A stretch of 64,000 nucleotides of DNA from Streptomyces piniterrae. GTDB taxonomy: Bacteria; Actinomycetota; Actinomycetes; Streptomycetales; Streptomycetaceae. The translations under genes and the position numbers were made by a program. Positions within the stretch are counted from its first letter, which is position 1; each line of letters starts with the position of its first letter. The DNA is taken from contig NZ_SUMB01000010.1 of the NCBI RefSeq assembly GCF_005048155.1, positions 62,001 through 126,000 of the forward strand. The letters are read 5' to 3'. The notes beneath the pieces were generated by a model. The model was not told the origin of the DNA. It made no database searches and saw only the letters and a list, made by a program, of their open reading frames with translations. This document shows, piece after piece, positions 26,166 to 34,812 of the stretch.

Positions 26166-27125
26166 ATGGTGGACGTCCCGCAGCTGGTGGAGCAGGCACG
26201 GCAGGGCCGGCCGAGGGCGGTGGCCCGGCTGATCTCCCTCGTGGAGGGGGCGTCACCGCAGCTCCGCGAGGTGATGGCGGCACTGGCCCCGCTCACCGGC
26301 GGCGCCTATGTGGTCGGGCTGACCGGCTCGCCCGGCGTCGGGAAGTCCACCACCACCTCCGCGCTGGTGACGGCGTACCGCAAGGCGGGCAGGCGGGTCG
26401 GTGTGCTCGCGGTCGACCCGTCCTCGCCGTTCTCCGGGGGCGCGCTGCTCGGCGACCGGGTGCGGATGAGCGAGCACGCCTCGGACCCCGGCGTGTACAT
26501 CCGCTCGATGGCCACCCGCGGCCATCTGGGCGGCCTGGCCTGGGCCGCGCCGCAGGCCATCCGGGTGCTGGACGCGGCCGGCTGTGACGTGGTGCTGGTC
26601 GAGACGGTCGGTGTCGGGCAGTCCGAGGTGGAGATCGCCTCGCAGGCCGACACCAGCGTGGTGCTGCTGGCCCCGGGCATGGGCGACGGCATCCAGGCGG
26701 CGAAGGCCGGAATCCTGGAGATCGGCGATGTCTACGTCGTCAACAAGGCGGACCGGGACGGCGCCGACGCCACCGCCCGGGAGCTGAACCACATGCTGGG
26801 CCTGGGCGAGTCGCGGTCCCCGGGCGACTGGCGCCCGCCCATCGTCAAGACGGTCGCGGCCCGCGCCGAGGGCATCGACGAGGTCGTCGAGGCGCTGGAG
26901 AAGCACCGGGCCTGGATGGAGGAGCGGGGGGTGCTGGCACAGCGCCGGCGCTCCCGCGCGGCCCGCGAGGTCGAGACGATAGCGGTCACCGCGCTGCGCG
27001 AGCGGATCGGCGATCTCCGCGGTGACCAGCGGCTGGACGCGCTCGCCGACCGGATCGTGACCGGCGAGACGGATCCGTACCGGGCGGCGGACGAACTGGT
27101 CGACGGGTTGACGAACGGGGGCTGA
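26166..27125 (+). CDS. meaB: MeaB/ArgK-type GTPase, mutase chaperone
   Basis: 319 residues. Walker A GSPGVGKSTTT (about residues 57-67), DPSSPFSGGALLGDRVRM and the VETVGVGQSEVEIA and NKADRDGAD motifs are typical of MeaB. It protects and reloads B12-dependent methylmalonyl-CoA or isobutyryl-CoA mutases with GTP. Here its likely client is either the chromosomal methylmalonyl-CoA mutase elsewhere or IcmA at 37262. Same strand as and just after the thiolase gene. Confidence 0.93.
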   Translation: MVDVPQLVEQARQGRPRAVARLISLVEGASPQLREVMAALAPLTGGAYVVGLTGSPGVGKSTTTSALVTAYRKAGRRVGVLAVDPSSPFSGGALLGDRVRMSEHASDPGVYIRSMATRGHLGGLAWAAPQAIRVLDAAGCDVVLVETVGVGQSEVEIASQADTSVVLLAPGMGDGIQAAKAGILEIGDVYVVNKADRDGADATARELNHMLGLGESRSPGDWRPPIVKTVAARAEGIDEVVEALEKHRAWMEERGVLAQRRRSRAAREVETIAVTALRERIGDLRGDQRLDALADRIVTGETDPYRAADELVDGLTNGG

Positions 27126-27180
27126 GCCCCGGCCGCAGCCGCTGGTCCCAGCCCCCGGTAGGGGCCGCGCGGGCCGCCGC

Positions 27181-27939
27181 TCAGTCGTCGGCGCCGTCGT
27201 TGTCACCGTCGTCGTCGCCCTGTGCGGGGGCGGCGGTCAGCTTGCCGGACTGCGGGTCGACCAGGAACTTGTGCTCCTTGCCGTCCTTGGTGACCGTCTC
27301 GACCTCCCAGACGGCCTTGCCCCGGTGGTCGTCGTCCAGGTCGACGGAGGTCACGGTGCCGTGGGCCGCGGCGGTGCGGGCCGCGGTCGCCGCCGTGATC
27401 TTGGGGGCCTCGGCGTTCTTGAGAGCGGCCCGCTCCCGGGCGTGATCGTCGTCGTCCTCGTGGTCGACGCGCTGGTTCAGCACCCGGGCGTTGCCGGCGT
27501 CCAGCGTGATCTCGTGCCACTTGCCGTCCTTGCCCAGCACATCGGCGTCCCAGACCAGGCCCGGACGGTCCGAGTCCAGGTCGAGGCCGGTCACGGTGCC
27601 GGGGACGGCCTTCAGCGCGGCGGCCGCGGCCTGCGGCGCGCTCACCTTGGCGGCCGCGGCCTCGCGGAGGTCCTCCCGGCCGTCGTCGTCCCGTCCGTCG
27701 TCCTGCACACGGATGCTGGACTGCCCCTGGGTCTGTGCCTGGGGCTGTGCCCGCTGCTGGGCCTTGGCCGGGCCCGTGCCGTGCGCCCCGGCGTCCTGCG
27801 CCGCGAGCTGGGCCGACGTCTGCGCGCCGGACTGCGTGCTGCCGGGCCCGTCGCTGCCGTTGACCGCGACGGCGGTGGCGGTGCCCCCGGCGATGAGGGC
27901 GGCCGCGGCGGCGGTGGCGATGATGATGTTGCGCTTCAT
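27181..27939 (-). CDS. Secreted PepSY-domain protein
   Basis: 252 residues. Signal peptide (MKRNIIIATAAAAALIAG, cleavage near residue 30). A Gln/Ala linker precedes two PepSY domains (about residues 92-155 and 165-230) with the paired pattern VWDADVLGKDGKWHEITLD and VWEVETVTKDGKEHKFLVD. Several Asp-rich stretches (DDGRDDDGRED, HEDDDDH, DDDGDNDGADD) suggest cation binding. Divergent from the OmpR-type pair; three direct repeats in the gap make it a likely target. Confidence 0.85.
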   Translation of the reverse strand: MKRNIIIATAAAAALIAGGTATAVAVNGSDGPGSTQSGAQTSAQLAAQDAGAHGTGPAKAQQRAQPQAQTQGQSSIRVQDDGRDDDGREDLREAAAAKVSAPQAAAAALKAVPGTVTGLDLDSDRPGLVWDADVLGKDGKWHEITLDAGNARVLNQRVDHEDDDDHARERAALKNAEAPKITAATAARTAAAHGTVTSVDLDDDHRGKAVWEVETVTKDGKEHKFLVDPQSGKLTAAPAQGDDDGDNDGADD

Positions 27940-27985
27940 GTCTTCTCCCGGTGATCGGCTGTGAGATCAATGTGCCCGGAGCAAG

Positions 27986-28011
27986 CTGAAGGGGACCTGA
28001 AGCCACCTGAA
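27986..28011. promoter_or_regulatory. OmpR-type direct repeats between PepSY and regulator genes
   Basis: CTGAA recurs at 27986, 27997 and 28007, the first two with 11-bp and the last two with 10-bp spacing, the period expected for tandem winged-helix regulator dimers. An inverted copy (TTCAGG) follows at 28018. Probably the autoregulatory site of the pair. Confidence 0.55.
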
Positions 28012-28045
28012 AGGCTCTTCAGGTAGGGCCTGGCATGGTGGGCGC

Positions 28046-28708
28046 ATGCGTCTGTTGATCGTGGAGGACGAGAAGCGGCTGGCCCTGTCGCTGGCCAAGG
28101 GCCTGATGGCCGAGGGATACGCGGTCGATGTGGTGCACGACGGTCTGGAGGGACTGCACCAGGCGAGTGAGGGCGTGTACGACCTGATCGTGCTGGACAT
28201 CATGCTGCCCGGCATGAACGGGTACCGCGTGTGCGGCGCGCTCCGGGCGGCGGGCCATGACGTGCCGATCCTGATGCTGACCGCGAAGGACGGCGAGTAC
28301 GACGAGGCCGAGGGCCTGGACACCGGCGCCGACGACTATCTGACCAAGCCGTTCTCGTACGTGGTGCTGGTGGCGCGGGTCAAGGCGCTGCTGCGGCGGC
28401 GCGGCCGAACCGCCCAGCCGGTGCTGCGGGTGGGCTCGCTCACCGTCGACCAGGGCTCGCGCAAGGTCGAGCGGGACGGTGCGGAAGTGGCGCTGACCGC
28501 CAAGGAGTTCGCCGTTCTGGAGCAGCTGGCGCTGCGGGCCGGGGACGTCGTCTCCAAGGCGGAGATCCTGGACCATGTCTGGGACTTCGCCTACGAGGGC
28601 GATCTCAACATCATCGAGGTGTATGTGAGCGCGCTGCGCCGCAAGCTCGGCGCCGGCAGCATCGCGACGGTGCGCGGCGCGGGATACCGGCTGGTGACCG
28701 GTGGCTAG
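28046..28708 (+). CDS. OmpR-family response regulator
   Basis: 220 residues. Receiver domain with E7/D8, phospho-acceptor D51 (LIVLDIMLPG) and LTKPF; winged-helix DNA-binding domain (about 125-215) with VALTAKEFAVLEQLALR and VSALRRKLGAG. Starts with ATG; the next gene's GTG overlaps by 8 bp, so the sensor is coupled. With the upstream PepSY gene it forms a three-gene unit common in actinobacteria. Confidence 0.93.
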   Translation: MRLLIVEDEKRLALSLAKGLMAEGYAVDVVHDGLEGLHQASEGVYDLIVLDIMLPGMNGYRVCGALRAAGHDVPILMLTAKDGEYDEAEGLDTGADDYLTKPFSYVVLVARVKALLRRRGRTAQPVLRVGSLTVDQGSRKVERDGAEVALTAKEFAVLEQLALRAGDVVSKAEILDHVWDFAYEGDLNIIEVYVSALRRKLGAGSIATVRGAGYRLVTGG

Positions 28709-30134
28709 GGTGCTGGGCTCCGTACGGGCCAGGGCGGCCGCCGGGGCGACGCTGGTGGTGGCGCTGGCGCTGATCGCGGCCGGGACCGCGGTGCTGCTGG
28801 TGCTGAGCCGCAATCTCCACGATCAGGCCGAACTGGAGGCCCAGGTCACGGCGCGCGAGGTCGCCTCGCAGATCGCCACGGGCACGGCCTACGGCAAGCT
28901 GGACCTGCCCGACGGTGACGAACACCCGGTGGTGGTCGTCGGCGAGGACGGGCGGGTGCTGGCGGCCGGTGAGGACGTGGGCGCGGTGGACGGGAAACCG
29001 GTCGGCACGTCGGGCGGGCAGTCCGGCCCCGTGCCCGATGCGCCGGACGACGACGAGGATGACGACGACGTCAGTGGGCCGAAGCCCGGTGAGGTCGACG
29101 ACGAGGTGCGCTCCTGGGACGGCACCGCGACCGTCGACGGCAAGGTCGCCGACTACCGGTTCGCGTCGATCGAGGCCGAGGACACCCGCGGGGCGAAGGC
29201 CACGGTACGGGCCGGCGCGCCGCTGGCTCCGCAGCAGGACGCCGTGGCCACGGTGCGCAACGCCATGCTCGTCGGGCTGCCGCTGCTGCTCGTCGTGGTG
29301 GCCGGGGTGACCTGGCTGGTGACCCGGCGGGCGCTGCGGCCGGTGGAGGGCATCCGCGGCGAGATGGCCGCGATCACCGCGAGCACCGATCTGAGCCGGC
29401 GGGTGCCGGTGCCGTCGTCGAAGGACGAGATCGGCCGGCTGGCGCGTACCACGAACGAGACGCTGGCGGCCCTGGAGAAGTCCGTGGAGCGGCAGCGGCG
29501 GTTCGTCGCGGACGCCTCGCACGAACTGCGCAGCCCGATCGCGAGCCTGCGCACCCAGCTGGAAGTGGGCGTGGCGCACCCGGAGTTGCTGGATGTGCCG
29601 GGCGCGGTGCAGGACACCGTACGGCTCCAGCGGCTGGCCGCCGACCTGCTGCTGCTGGCCCGGCTGGACGCGGGGGAGCGTCCCTCGGAGGCCCGGGTCG
29701 ATCTGGCGGCGCTGGTGCGGGAGGAGAGCTCTCAGCGGGTCACGGACCGGATTCCGGTGCAGGTGGGGAAGCTGGCCGGCGGCGAAGTGGCCGGGTCCCG
29801 TAGTCAGTTGGCGCGGGTGCTGGGCAATCTGCTGGACAACGCGCAGCGGCATGCCGAGGCGTCGGTGCGGGTGGCGGTCGCGCGCGAGGGGGCGTGGGCG
29901 GTGCTGCGGGTCGACGACGACGGGCCCGGCGTGCCGGAGGCGGAGCGGGAGCGGATCTTCGAGCGGTTCGTCCGGCTCGACGACGCGCGGGCCCGGGACG
30001 ACGGCGGGGCCGGTCTGGGGCTGGCCATCGCGCGGGATGTCGCGGTGCGGCACGGCGGCTCGCTGGCCGTACGGGAGGGGTCGGTCTTCGAGCTGCGGTT
30101 GCCGTTGGCCCGCGGCCGAGAAGAGGCCGGCTGA
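28701..30134 (+). CDS. Sensor histidine kinase of the OmpR-type pair
   Basis: 477 residues from GTG 28701. Membrane helices at about 12-34 and 188-210 flank a periplasmic-side loop containing an unusual acidic run (PDDDEDDDD). HAMP follows (about 212-260); HisKA has DASHELRSPIASLR with H274; ATPase motifs NLLDNAQRHAE, DDDGPGVP and GGAGLGLAIARD. The acidic sensor loop and acidic PepSY partner suggest sensing of divalent cations or cationic peptides, which is inference. Confidence 0.92.
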   Translation: MARVLGSVRARAAAGATLVVALALIAAGTAVLLVLSRNLHDQAELEAQVTAREVASQIATGTAYGKLDLPDGDEHPVVVVGEDGRVLAAGEDVGAVDGKPVGTSGGQSGPVPDAPDDDEDDDDVSGPKPGEVDDEVRSWDGTATVDGKVADYRFASIEAEDTRGAKATVRAGAPLAPQQDAVATVRNAMLVGLPLLLVVVAGVTWLVTRRALRPVEGIRGEMAAITASTDLSRRVPVPSSKDEIGRLARTTNETLAALEKSVERQRRFVADASHELRSPIASLRTQLEVGVAHPELLDVPGAVQDTVRLQRLAADLLLLARLDAGERPSEARVDLAALVREESSQRVTDRIPVQVGKLAGGEVAGSRSQLARVLGNLLDNAQRHAEASVRVAVAREGAWAVLRVDDDGPGVPEAERERIFERFVRLDDARARDDGGAGLGLAIARDVAVRHGGSLAVREGSVFELRLPLARGREEAG

Positions 30135-30188
30135 GGCGGGTGGCCGGCGGGGTCGTCGGGTGGCGCCGGGTGCTCGCCCGGCAGGTGG

Positions 30189-30219
30189 CGCCGCGGCCCC
30201 CGCGCCCGGGGCCGCGGCG
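30189..30219. terminator. Bidirectional terminator
   Basis: Perfect 12-bp arms (30189-30200 and 30208-30219, CGCCGCGGCCCC and its complement) and a 7-nt loop between the convergent kinase and MarR genes. Confidence 0.65.
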
Positions 30220-30224
30220 GGCCG

Positions 30225-30701
30225 TCAGAGGCTGCCGCGGGTCTCCCGGAGGTGCTCGGCCACCGGGGTGAGGGCGCTGCGGAGCGCCTCCAGGTCCTCC
30301 GTGGCGAAGAGGTCGATGAAGTGCTTGCGCACGGACTCGACGTGGTGCGGGGCGACCCGGCGCATGGTGTCCCAGCCCTCTTCGGTCAGGACGGCGTACA
30401 GGCCGCGGCGGTCCGACTCGCAGCTTTCGCGGCGGACCAGACCGGCGTTCTCCATGCGGGTGATCTGGTGCGAGAGACGGCTCTTGGACTGCAGGGTGCT
30501 GGTCGCCAGGTCGCTCATCCGCAGCCGGCGGTCCTCGGCCTCGGAGAGGTTGACCAGGATCTCGTAGTCGTTGTTGGTCAGCCCGAACGGCTGGAGGTCG
30601 CGCTCCAACTGGTGCATCAGCAGCCGGCTGACGTCCAGATGAGTGCGCCAGGCACGCTGCTCCTGGTCGGTCAGCCAGGGGGTGTCGCTGTCGGTCGTCA
30701 T
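30225..30701 (-). CDS. MarR-family regulator
   Basis: 158 residues. Winged HTH: QPFGLTNNDYEILVNLSEAED, LRMSDLATSTLQSKSRLSHQITRMENAGLVRRE, then DRRGLYAVLTEEG forms the wing. No ligand clue. An 18-bp AT-rich patch (30722-30739) with outer GTT/AAC symmetry just upstream of the start is a possible self-operator. The target beyond itself is not evident. Confidence 0.88.
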   Translation of the reverse strand: MTTDSDTPWLTDQEQRAWRTHLDVSRLLMHQLERDLQPFGLTNNDYEILVNLSEAEDRRLRMSDLATSTLQSKSRLSHQITRMENAGLVRRESCESDRRGLYAVLTEEGWDTMRRVAPHHVESVRKHFIDLFATEDLEALRSALTPVAEHLRETRGSL

Positions 30702-30823
30702 GGATGAATTCTACCCGTAAAGTTGAAATATGAATTAACGCGCGAGGGGGACGGTGAACCTCGGCCGGGCTCCGGTGCCGGGTGTTGGTCAGACGTTCGA
30801 GGTCACCGTCCGCAGACTACCGC

Positions 30824-31597
30824 TCACAGCCCGAAGCGGCGTTGGAGGCCCCCGAGGTTTCCGGGCAGCTGGGGCAGTTGTGAGCCACTTTGCTGAGCAT
30901 GGCCGCCCCCGCCCGGCACGCCCGCCTCGTCCGGCACCGTGCCGGTCGCCAGCTCCGGCATCAGCTGCTCCGTGGATTGCAGCAGGACCGTTCCGGCGCC
31001 GACGAACTCGAACTGGTGCTCCTCGCCGGAGGCTCCGCCGATGCCGGTGTGCGCCCGCAGCCCGCCCAGGAATCCGCGCAGGTACTGATGGTCGTAGTGA
31101 TGGCACGGGGAGGGGCAGTCGGCCCAGCCGACCAGGGCCTGCGGGTCGACCCTGACGGGAGGTTCGACGAAGACCACCGGGCCGTTGGAGGCGGCCACGA
31201 ACTTGCCCGTACCGATGAGGGTCAGAAACCCCGGAATGATCGACTGCTTCAGCGACAGAGATGGCTGAAAGGCGAGCAAGTTGCCTGAGCGAATAGTGAG
31301 GTTGCCCTCATCCAGATCATAGGAATTCACGTCGAAGGCACGGTCAGCGAGGAGCATCTTGCCCTGGCCCTCGGCGACGACCCAGTCCGCGGCGTGCAAT
31401 GGCGAATGGAACGATCCGGCGATCAGCCGGTCGAGGTGGCCGTGCCCGATGCCGTGGAAGTCGATCCGCCCGTAGTAGGCGATCATCTTCCCCTTCTGCA
31501 GGAACCACTGGCCGTTGAGGTCCACGCTGAAGGCGTAGGGATTGACGTTGTCATCGGCCGGGAGCGTCTGGACGTCATGGACGACGGGACCGGTCAC
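30824..31597 (-). CDS. AIM24 family protein, third of three
   Basis: About 257 residues from GTG 31597. AIM24/TraA-like beta-rich domain: FLQKGKMIAYYGRIDFHG, VAEGQGKMLLADRAFDV, and GASGEEHQFEFVGAGTVLLQSTE near the end. The C-terminal 35 residues are Pro/Gly/Gln-rich. The GTG start overlaps the stop of the preceding AIM24 gene as GTGA. Function of bacterial AIM24 proteins is unknown; the name comes from a yeast mitochondrial protein. Confidence 0.85.
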   Translation of the reverse strand: MTGPVVHDVQTLPADDNVNPYAFSVDLNGQWFLQKGKMIAYYGRIDFHGIGHGHLDRLIAGSFHSPLHAADWVVAEGQGKMLLADRAFDVNSYDLDEGNLTIRSGNLLAFQPSLSLKQSIIPGFLTLIGTGKFVAASNGPVVFVEPPVRVDPQALVGWADCPSPCHHYDHQYLRGFLGGLRAHTGIGGASGEEHQFEFVGAGTVLLQSTEQLMPELATGTVPDEAGVPGGGGHAQQSGSQLPQLPGNLGGLQRRFGL

Positions 31598-32244
31598 AGC
31601 TTCTCCTCCGACGCCTGTACGTAGACGGTGCCCTGGCCGGACAGCTCCAGCTGGAACGCCTCGCCCGAGCCGCGGCCGACCATGTCGCGCCAGCCGAGGG
31701 CGGTGGACAGTTTGTTGCGGACCTCGCCGCGGTGCGCGACGTACGCCTGCGGGTCGACATGGACCGGGCGCTGCGGTGTGATCGGCAGCTCGATGACGCC
31801 GCCGTGGGCCATCACCGCGGCCGCGCCATGGCCCTTGAGGGTGGTGGTGAACAGGCCCTGTCCGGTGACCTGGCCGCGCACCATGCCCATCACGCCGCCC
31901 TGCGAGCCCATGAACATCGTGCCCTGCTGGAGCGAGCCGTCGAACGCCAGCAGCCGGTCGGCCTCGACGTACAGCGTCTCGCCCGTCAGGTCGACGACAT
32001 GGACGTGGTGGCCGCCGTGGCCGAACATGACGGTGCCGCTGCCCTCCACCGTCATCAGGGGCGTGGCCTCGCCGGCGATCCGGCGGCCGATCATCGAGCC
32101 GATGCCGCCCTGGCCGCCCTGGATGTTCGGGGTGAAGGAGACCTCGCCGCGGTAGGCGAGCATCGCGCCGCGCTGGCTGAACATCCGCGTGCCCGGGGCG
32201 ATCCGGGCCTCCACCATGCGGGAGTTGAGGACCGTGAACGGCAT
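31594..32244 (-). CDS. AIM24 family protein, second of three
   Basis: 216 residues. Full AIM24 domain: RMVEARIAPGTRMFSQRGAM, GSGTVMFGHGGHHVHVVDL and GSGEAFQLELSGQGTVYVQASE. Sister of the 32244-32891 product, sharing the GEGSGEAFQ and TVYVQ pattern. The start ATG shares one base with the preceding stop (TGATG), so translation is coupled. All three are likely one complex or a stoichiometric set. Confidence 0.87.
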   Translation of the reverse strand: MPFTVLNSRMVEARIAPGTRMFSQRGAMLAYRGEVSFTPNIQGGQGGIGSMIGRRIAGEATPLMTVEGSGTVMFGHGGHHVHVVDLTGETLYVEADRLLAFDGSLQQGTMFMGSQGGVMGMVRGQVTGQGLFTTTLKGHGAAAVMAHGGVIELPITPQRPVHVDPQAYVAHRGEVRNKLSTALGWRDMVGRGSGEAFQLELSGQGTVYVQASEEKL

Positions 32245-32891
32245 CAGACCTCACCGCCCACGGTGTCGCGCTCGCTGGGCTGGACGTACACCAGGCCCTC
32301 GCCCTCGAACCGGATCTGGAACGCCTCGCCGGAGCCCTCGCCCATGAACGTACGGAAGTTGACCCCGGACTGGAAGTGCTGCTTGAGGTCGCCGGTGTGC
32401 GCCACATAGGCACCCGGGTCGACCTGGAGCGGGGACTGTTTGGTGACCCGCAGCACCACCGCGGGCCCGGCGGAGGTGATCGCGGCCTGGCCGCTGCCCT
32501 CGACGGTGGTGGTGAACAGGCCGTTGCCCTGTGAGGCGCCGCGCAGCCCGGTGAAGGTGGTGCCGGTGTGCAGCGCCGCGTCCGTGCACAGCAGATTGCT
32601 CGCCTCGACGTAGAGCTTCTCGCCCTGCAACCGCACCAGGTTGATCTCGCTCGCGCGGTCGGCGAAATAGCAGGTGCCCTGCCCCTTCACCTCCATCACG
32701 GCCATCTGCTCGCCGGTGAGCCGGCGGGTGACCATGCCGCGCAGGCCCTCGCCGCCACCGGTCATCTTCTTGAACGACATCTGGCCGTCGTACGCGACCA
32801 TCGCGCCGTTTTTCGCCTTGACGGCCTCACCTGTGGTGCCTGTCATATCGACAGCGAGCACCTTGCTCCCCTGGAGCCGAAACTGAGCCAC
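32244..32891 (-). CDS. AIM24 family protein, first of three
   Basis: 215 residues from ATG 32891. AIM24 domain: QFRLQGSKVLAVDMTG, VKAKNGAMVAYDGQMSFKK, QGTCYFADRASEINLVRLQGE, GEGSGEAFQIRFEGEGLVYVQPSE. No signal peptide or membrane helix. First gene of the operon; divergent from the DUF3817 gene at 33074. An inverted repeat at 32922-32951 lies in its promoter region. Confidence 0.88.
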   Translation of the reverse strand: MAQFRLQGSKVLAVDMTGTTGEAVKAKNGAMVAYDGQMSFKKMTGGGEGLRGMVTRRLTGEQMAVMEVKGQGTCYFADRASEINLVRLQGEKLYVEASNLLCTDAALHTGTTFTGLRGASQGNGLFTTTVEGSGQAAITSAGPAVVLRVTKQSPLQVDPGAYVAHTGDLKQHFQSGVNFRTFMGEGSGEAFQIRFEGEGLVYVQPSERDTVGGEV

Positions 32892-32921
32892 GGGTCAGAC
32901 GGTAGTCGGCCGGAGCCGTGC

Positions 32922-32951
32922 GAGGCAGGTCCTTCGCCCCTGACCTGCCTC
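32922..32951. promoter_or_regulatory. Inverted repeat upstream of the AIM24 operon
   Basis: Perfect 10-bp arms GAGGCAGGTC and its complement (32922-32931, 32942-32951), loop of 10. A second, GCTTGTG/CACAAGC at 33015-33036, lies nearer the DUF3817 start. Possible operators in the 182-bp divergent gap. Confidence 0.3.
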
Positions 32952-33073
32952 CGGGTTCTCCCCGATATGCCCCCGACGCGGTGATCGCCGGGGCGGCTGT
33001 AACAATGGGGCGAGGCTTGTGAACTCTTGCACAAGCATGTTGCCGCCTCCCATGCCGCCCGAACGAGGTTTCC

Positions 33074-33424
33074 GTGGACATCAAGACCGCCGCTGCCCTG
33101 CACCGACTGCGCCTGGCATCCATCCCGGAGGCGATCTCCTTTCCGGCGCTGCTGATCTTCGGCACCGGATTCCGGCTCGCCTTCGACTACGACTCCCTGG
33201 TCATGCCGCTCGGCCTGATCCACGGCCTGCTGTTCATCACCTACGTGGTGCTGCTGCTGGACGTGTGGAACCGCACCAAGTGGCCCTTCAAGCGCGTCGC
33301 CTTCTTCTTCGTGCTCGCGATCCTGCCCTTCGGCGGGCTGTACGGCGACCGGGTCCTCAAGCGCGAGGAGGAGGCCGGCGTGATCGCCGCCCGCGCGCGC
33401 CGCGAAGGCACGGTCAACGCATGA
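33074..33424 (+). CDS. DUF3817 membrane protein
   Basis: 116 residues from GTG 33074. Three membrane helices: about residues 18-33, 48-66 (LIHGLLFITYVVLLLDVW) and 76-92. The RTKWPFKR loop between helices two and three is the family signature, also found in the second DUF3817 gene at 36856. Stop overlaps the next ATG (ATGA). Function unknown. Confidence 0.87.
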   Translation: MDIKTAAALHRLRLASIPEAISFPALLIFGTGFRLAFDYDSLVMPLGLIHGLLFITYVVLLLDVWNRTKWPFKRVAFFFVLAILPFGGLYGDRVLKREEEAGVIAARARREGTVNA

Positions 33425-33717
33425 TCGTCGCCTTCTCCGTGAGCCCCCTGGGCGTCGGCGAGGACGTCGGCGAATACGTCGCCGACGCGGTCCGGGTCGT
33501 CCGCGAGTCCGGGCTGCCCAACCGCACGGACGCGATGTTCACCTCCATCGAGGGCGAGTGGGACGAGGTGATGGACGTCGTCAAGCGCGCCGTCGCCGCC
33601 GTGGAGGCCCGCGCGGGCCGCGTCTCGCTCGTCCTGAAGGCCGACATCCGGCCCGGCGTCACGGACGGTCTGACGTCGAAGGTCGAGACGGTCGAACGCC
33701 ACCTCGCAGCGGGCTGA
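33421..33717 (+). CDS. MTH1187-family thiamine-binding protein
   Basis: 98 residues. MIVAFSVSPLGVGEDVGEYV at the start and the long amphipathic helices and VSLVLKADIRPGV match the small MTH1187/YkoF-like ferredoxin-fold family, which binds thiamine-like ligands in some members. Start overlaps the DUF3817 stop. Role here unknown. Confidence 0.87.
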   Translation: MIVAFSVSPLGVGEDVGEYVADAVRVVRESGLPNRTDAMFTSIEGEWDEVMDVVKRAVAAVEARAGRVSLVLKADIRPGVTDGLTSKVETVERHLAAG

Positions 33718-33719
33718 CC

Positions 33720-33742
33720 GGGGCGGCGGCCCCCGCCGCCCC
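33720..33742. terminator. Bidirectional terminator
   Basis: Perfect 10-bp arms GGGGCGGCGG (33720-33729) and CCGCCGCCCC (33733-33742) with a 3-nt loop, between convergent genes ending at 33717 and 33747. Confidence 0.65.
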
Positions 33743-33746
33743 CCGG

Positions 33747-34733
33747 CTAACCGCCCGCCGCCAGCGCGATCCCCAGCGGTGTCCGCTCGTACAGCACCTG
33801 ATGGCCGTGCCGGCGCGAGGCCAGCAGCCCGGCGTCGCGCAGCACGGACAGATGCGCCGAGACGGACGAGGCGGCCAGGCCCAGGCGGTGCGCGAGCGCC
33901 GAGGTCGAGGACGGCGCGGCGAGGGCGGCCAGCACCGCGGCCCGGTTCGGGCCCAGCAGCCGTGCCAGCGCCGCGCCGGTCTCCGGCTCGTGCCACAGCC
34001 CGCCGATGCCGCGCGCCGGGTAGATGACGGTCGGCTGCCACGGTGGCTCGAAACCACTCACCACGTCCGGCCATACGAAGACGCTCGGCAACAGCAGCAC
34101 CCCGCGCCCGTCCAGATCCTGCATCTGGACGAAGTCGGTACGGGTGCGGACGGTGAGCGTGTCACCGGACCAGGAGATCCCCGGGTGCAGATCGGCGAAC
34201 AGCCGCTGCAGCCCGCCACCCGCCAACTGCCCTGAACGGTAGGCGATTTCGGCCTCCAGCAGCGCGCGCAGTCGCGGCCAGTCCGGGGCGAGCAGCGCGT
34301 GCCAGGCCCGCTCGGTGACATCGGCCAGCTCCCGGACGGCCCGAGCCGGGTCCGCCAGCGCCGCACGGGCACGCGCCGAACCCGCCGCCTCCGGCCTCCC
34401 GGCCAGCGACTTCACCATCTCGGCGCGCGCCAGGGCCGGATCGGTCGCACGCAGCCGCGCCAGCTCCTCGTCGAAACCGGCCAGCGGGACGTCCGGCGGG
34501 GGGCCCAGAAAATCCGGTGTGTACCCGGGTGGCGGCGACGGCATGAACAGCCACAGCGGCGAGAGATCGAGCCCGGCCAGCGTCTCCCGCATCCGCCGCA
34601 GCCACGGCAGGTGGTAGCCGTGCCGGTCTGCGCGCCGCAGGGTCCGTACCGCCTCGTGGGTCTCGCACAGCGGCGAGATCGCGAACCGGATACGCAGCAG
34701 ATCGTCGGCCCCGAAATGCAGGTCCAGCGGCAT
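33747..34733 (-). CDS. ArsR-type winged-helix regulator with N-terminal DUF5937-like region
   Basis: 328 residues. Residues 1 to about 230 (MPLDLHFGADDLLRIRFAISPLCET) are an alpha-helical region seen with this group of Streptomyces regulators; residues about 250-320 are an ArsR-type HTH (LGPNRAAVLAALAAPSSTS, LGLAASSVSAHLSVLRDAGLLAS). No metal-binding Cys cluster is seen. Divergent from the MFS gene, 79 bp away, which is its likely target. Confidence 0.82.
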   Translation of the reverse strand: MPLDLHFGADDLLRIRFAISPLCETHEAVRTLRRADRHGYHLPWLRRMRETLAGLDLSPLWLFMPSPPPGYTPDFLGPPPDVPLAGFDEELARLRATDPALARAEMVKSLAGRPEAAGSARARAALADPARAVRELADVTERAWHALLAPDWPRLRALLEAEIAYRSGQLAGGGLQRLFADLHPGISWSGDTLTVRTRTDFVQMQDLDGRGVLLLPSVFVWPDVVSGFEPPWQPTVIYPARGIGGLWHEPETGAALARLLGPNRAAVLAALAAPSSTSALAHRLGLAASSVSAHLSVLRDAGLLASRRHGHQVLYERTPLGIALAAGG

Positions 34734-34812
34734 GGCCGGCCCCTCCCCTCCCCAGGATTCGGCTCCGGCCGAAAGACTACGGCGCGGGTCACCGGCCCGG
34801 CACGCTGCCGCC

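Noticed and set aside
30722..30739. AT-rich patch GTTGAAATATGAATTAAC near the MarR start
   Set aside because: Symmetry is only partial, with mismatches, so I did not list it as an operator; its place just before a MarR gene remains suggestive.
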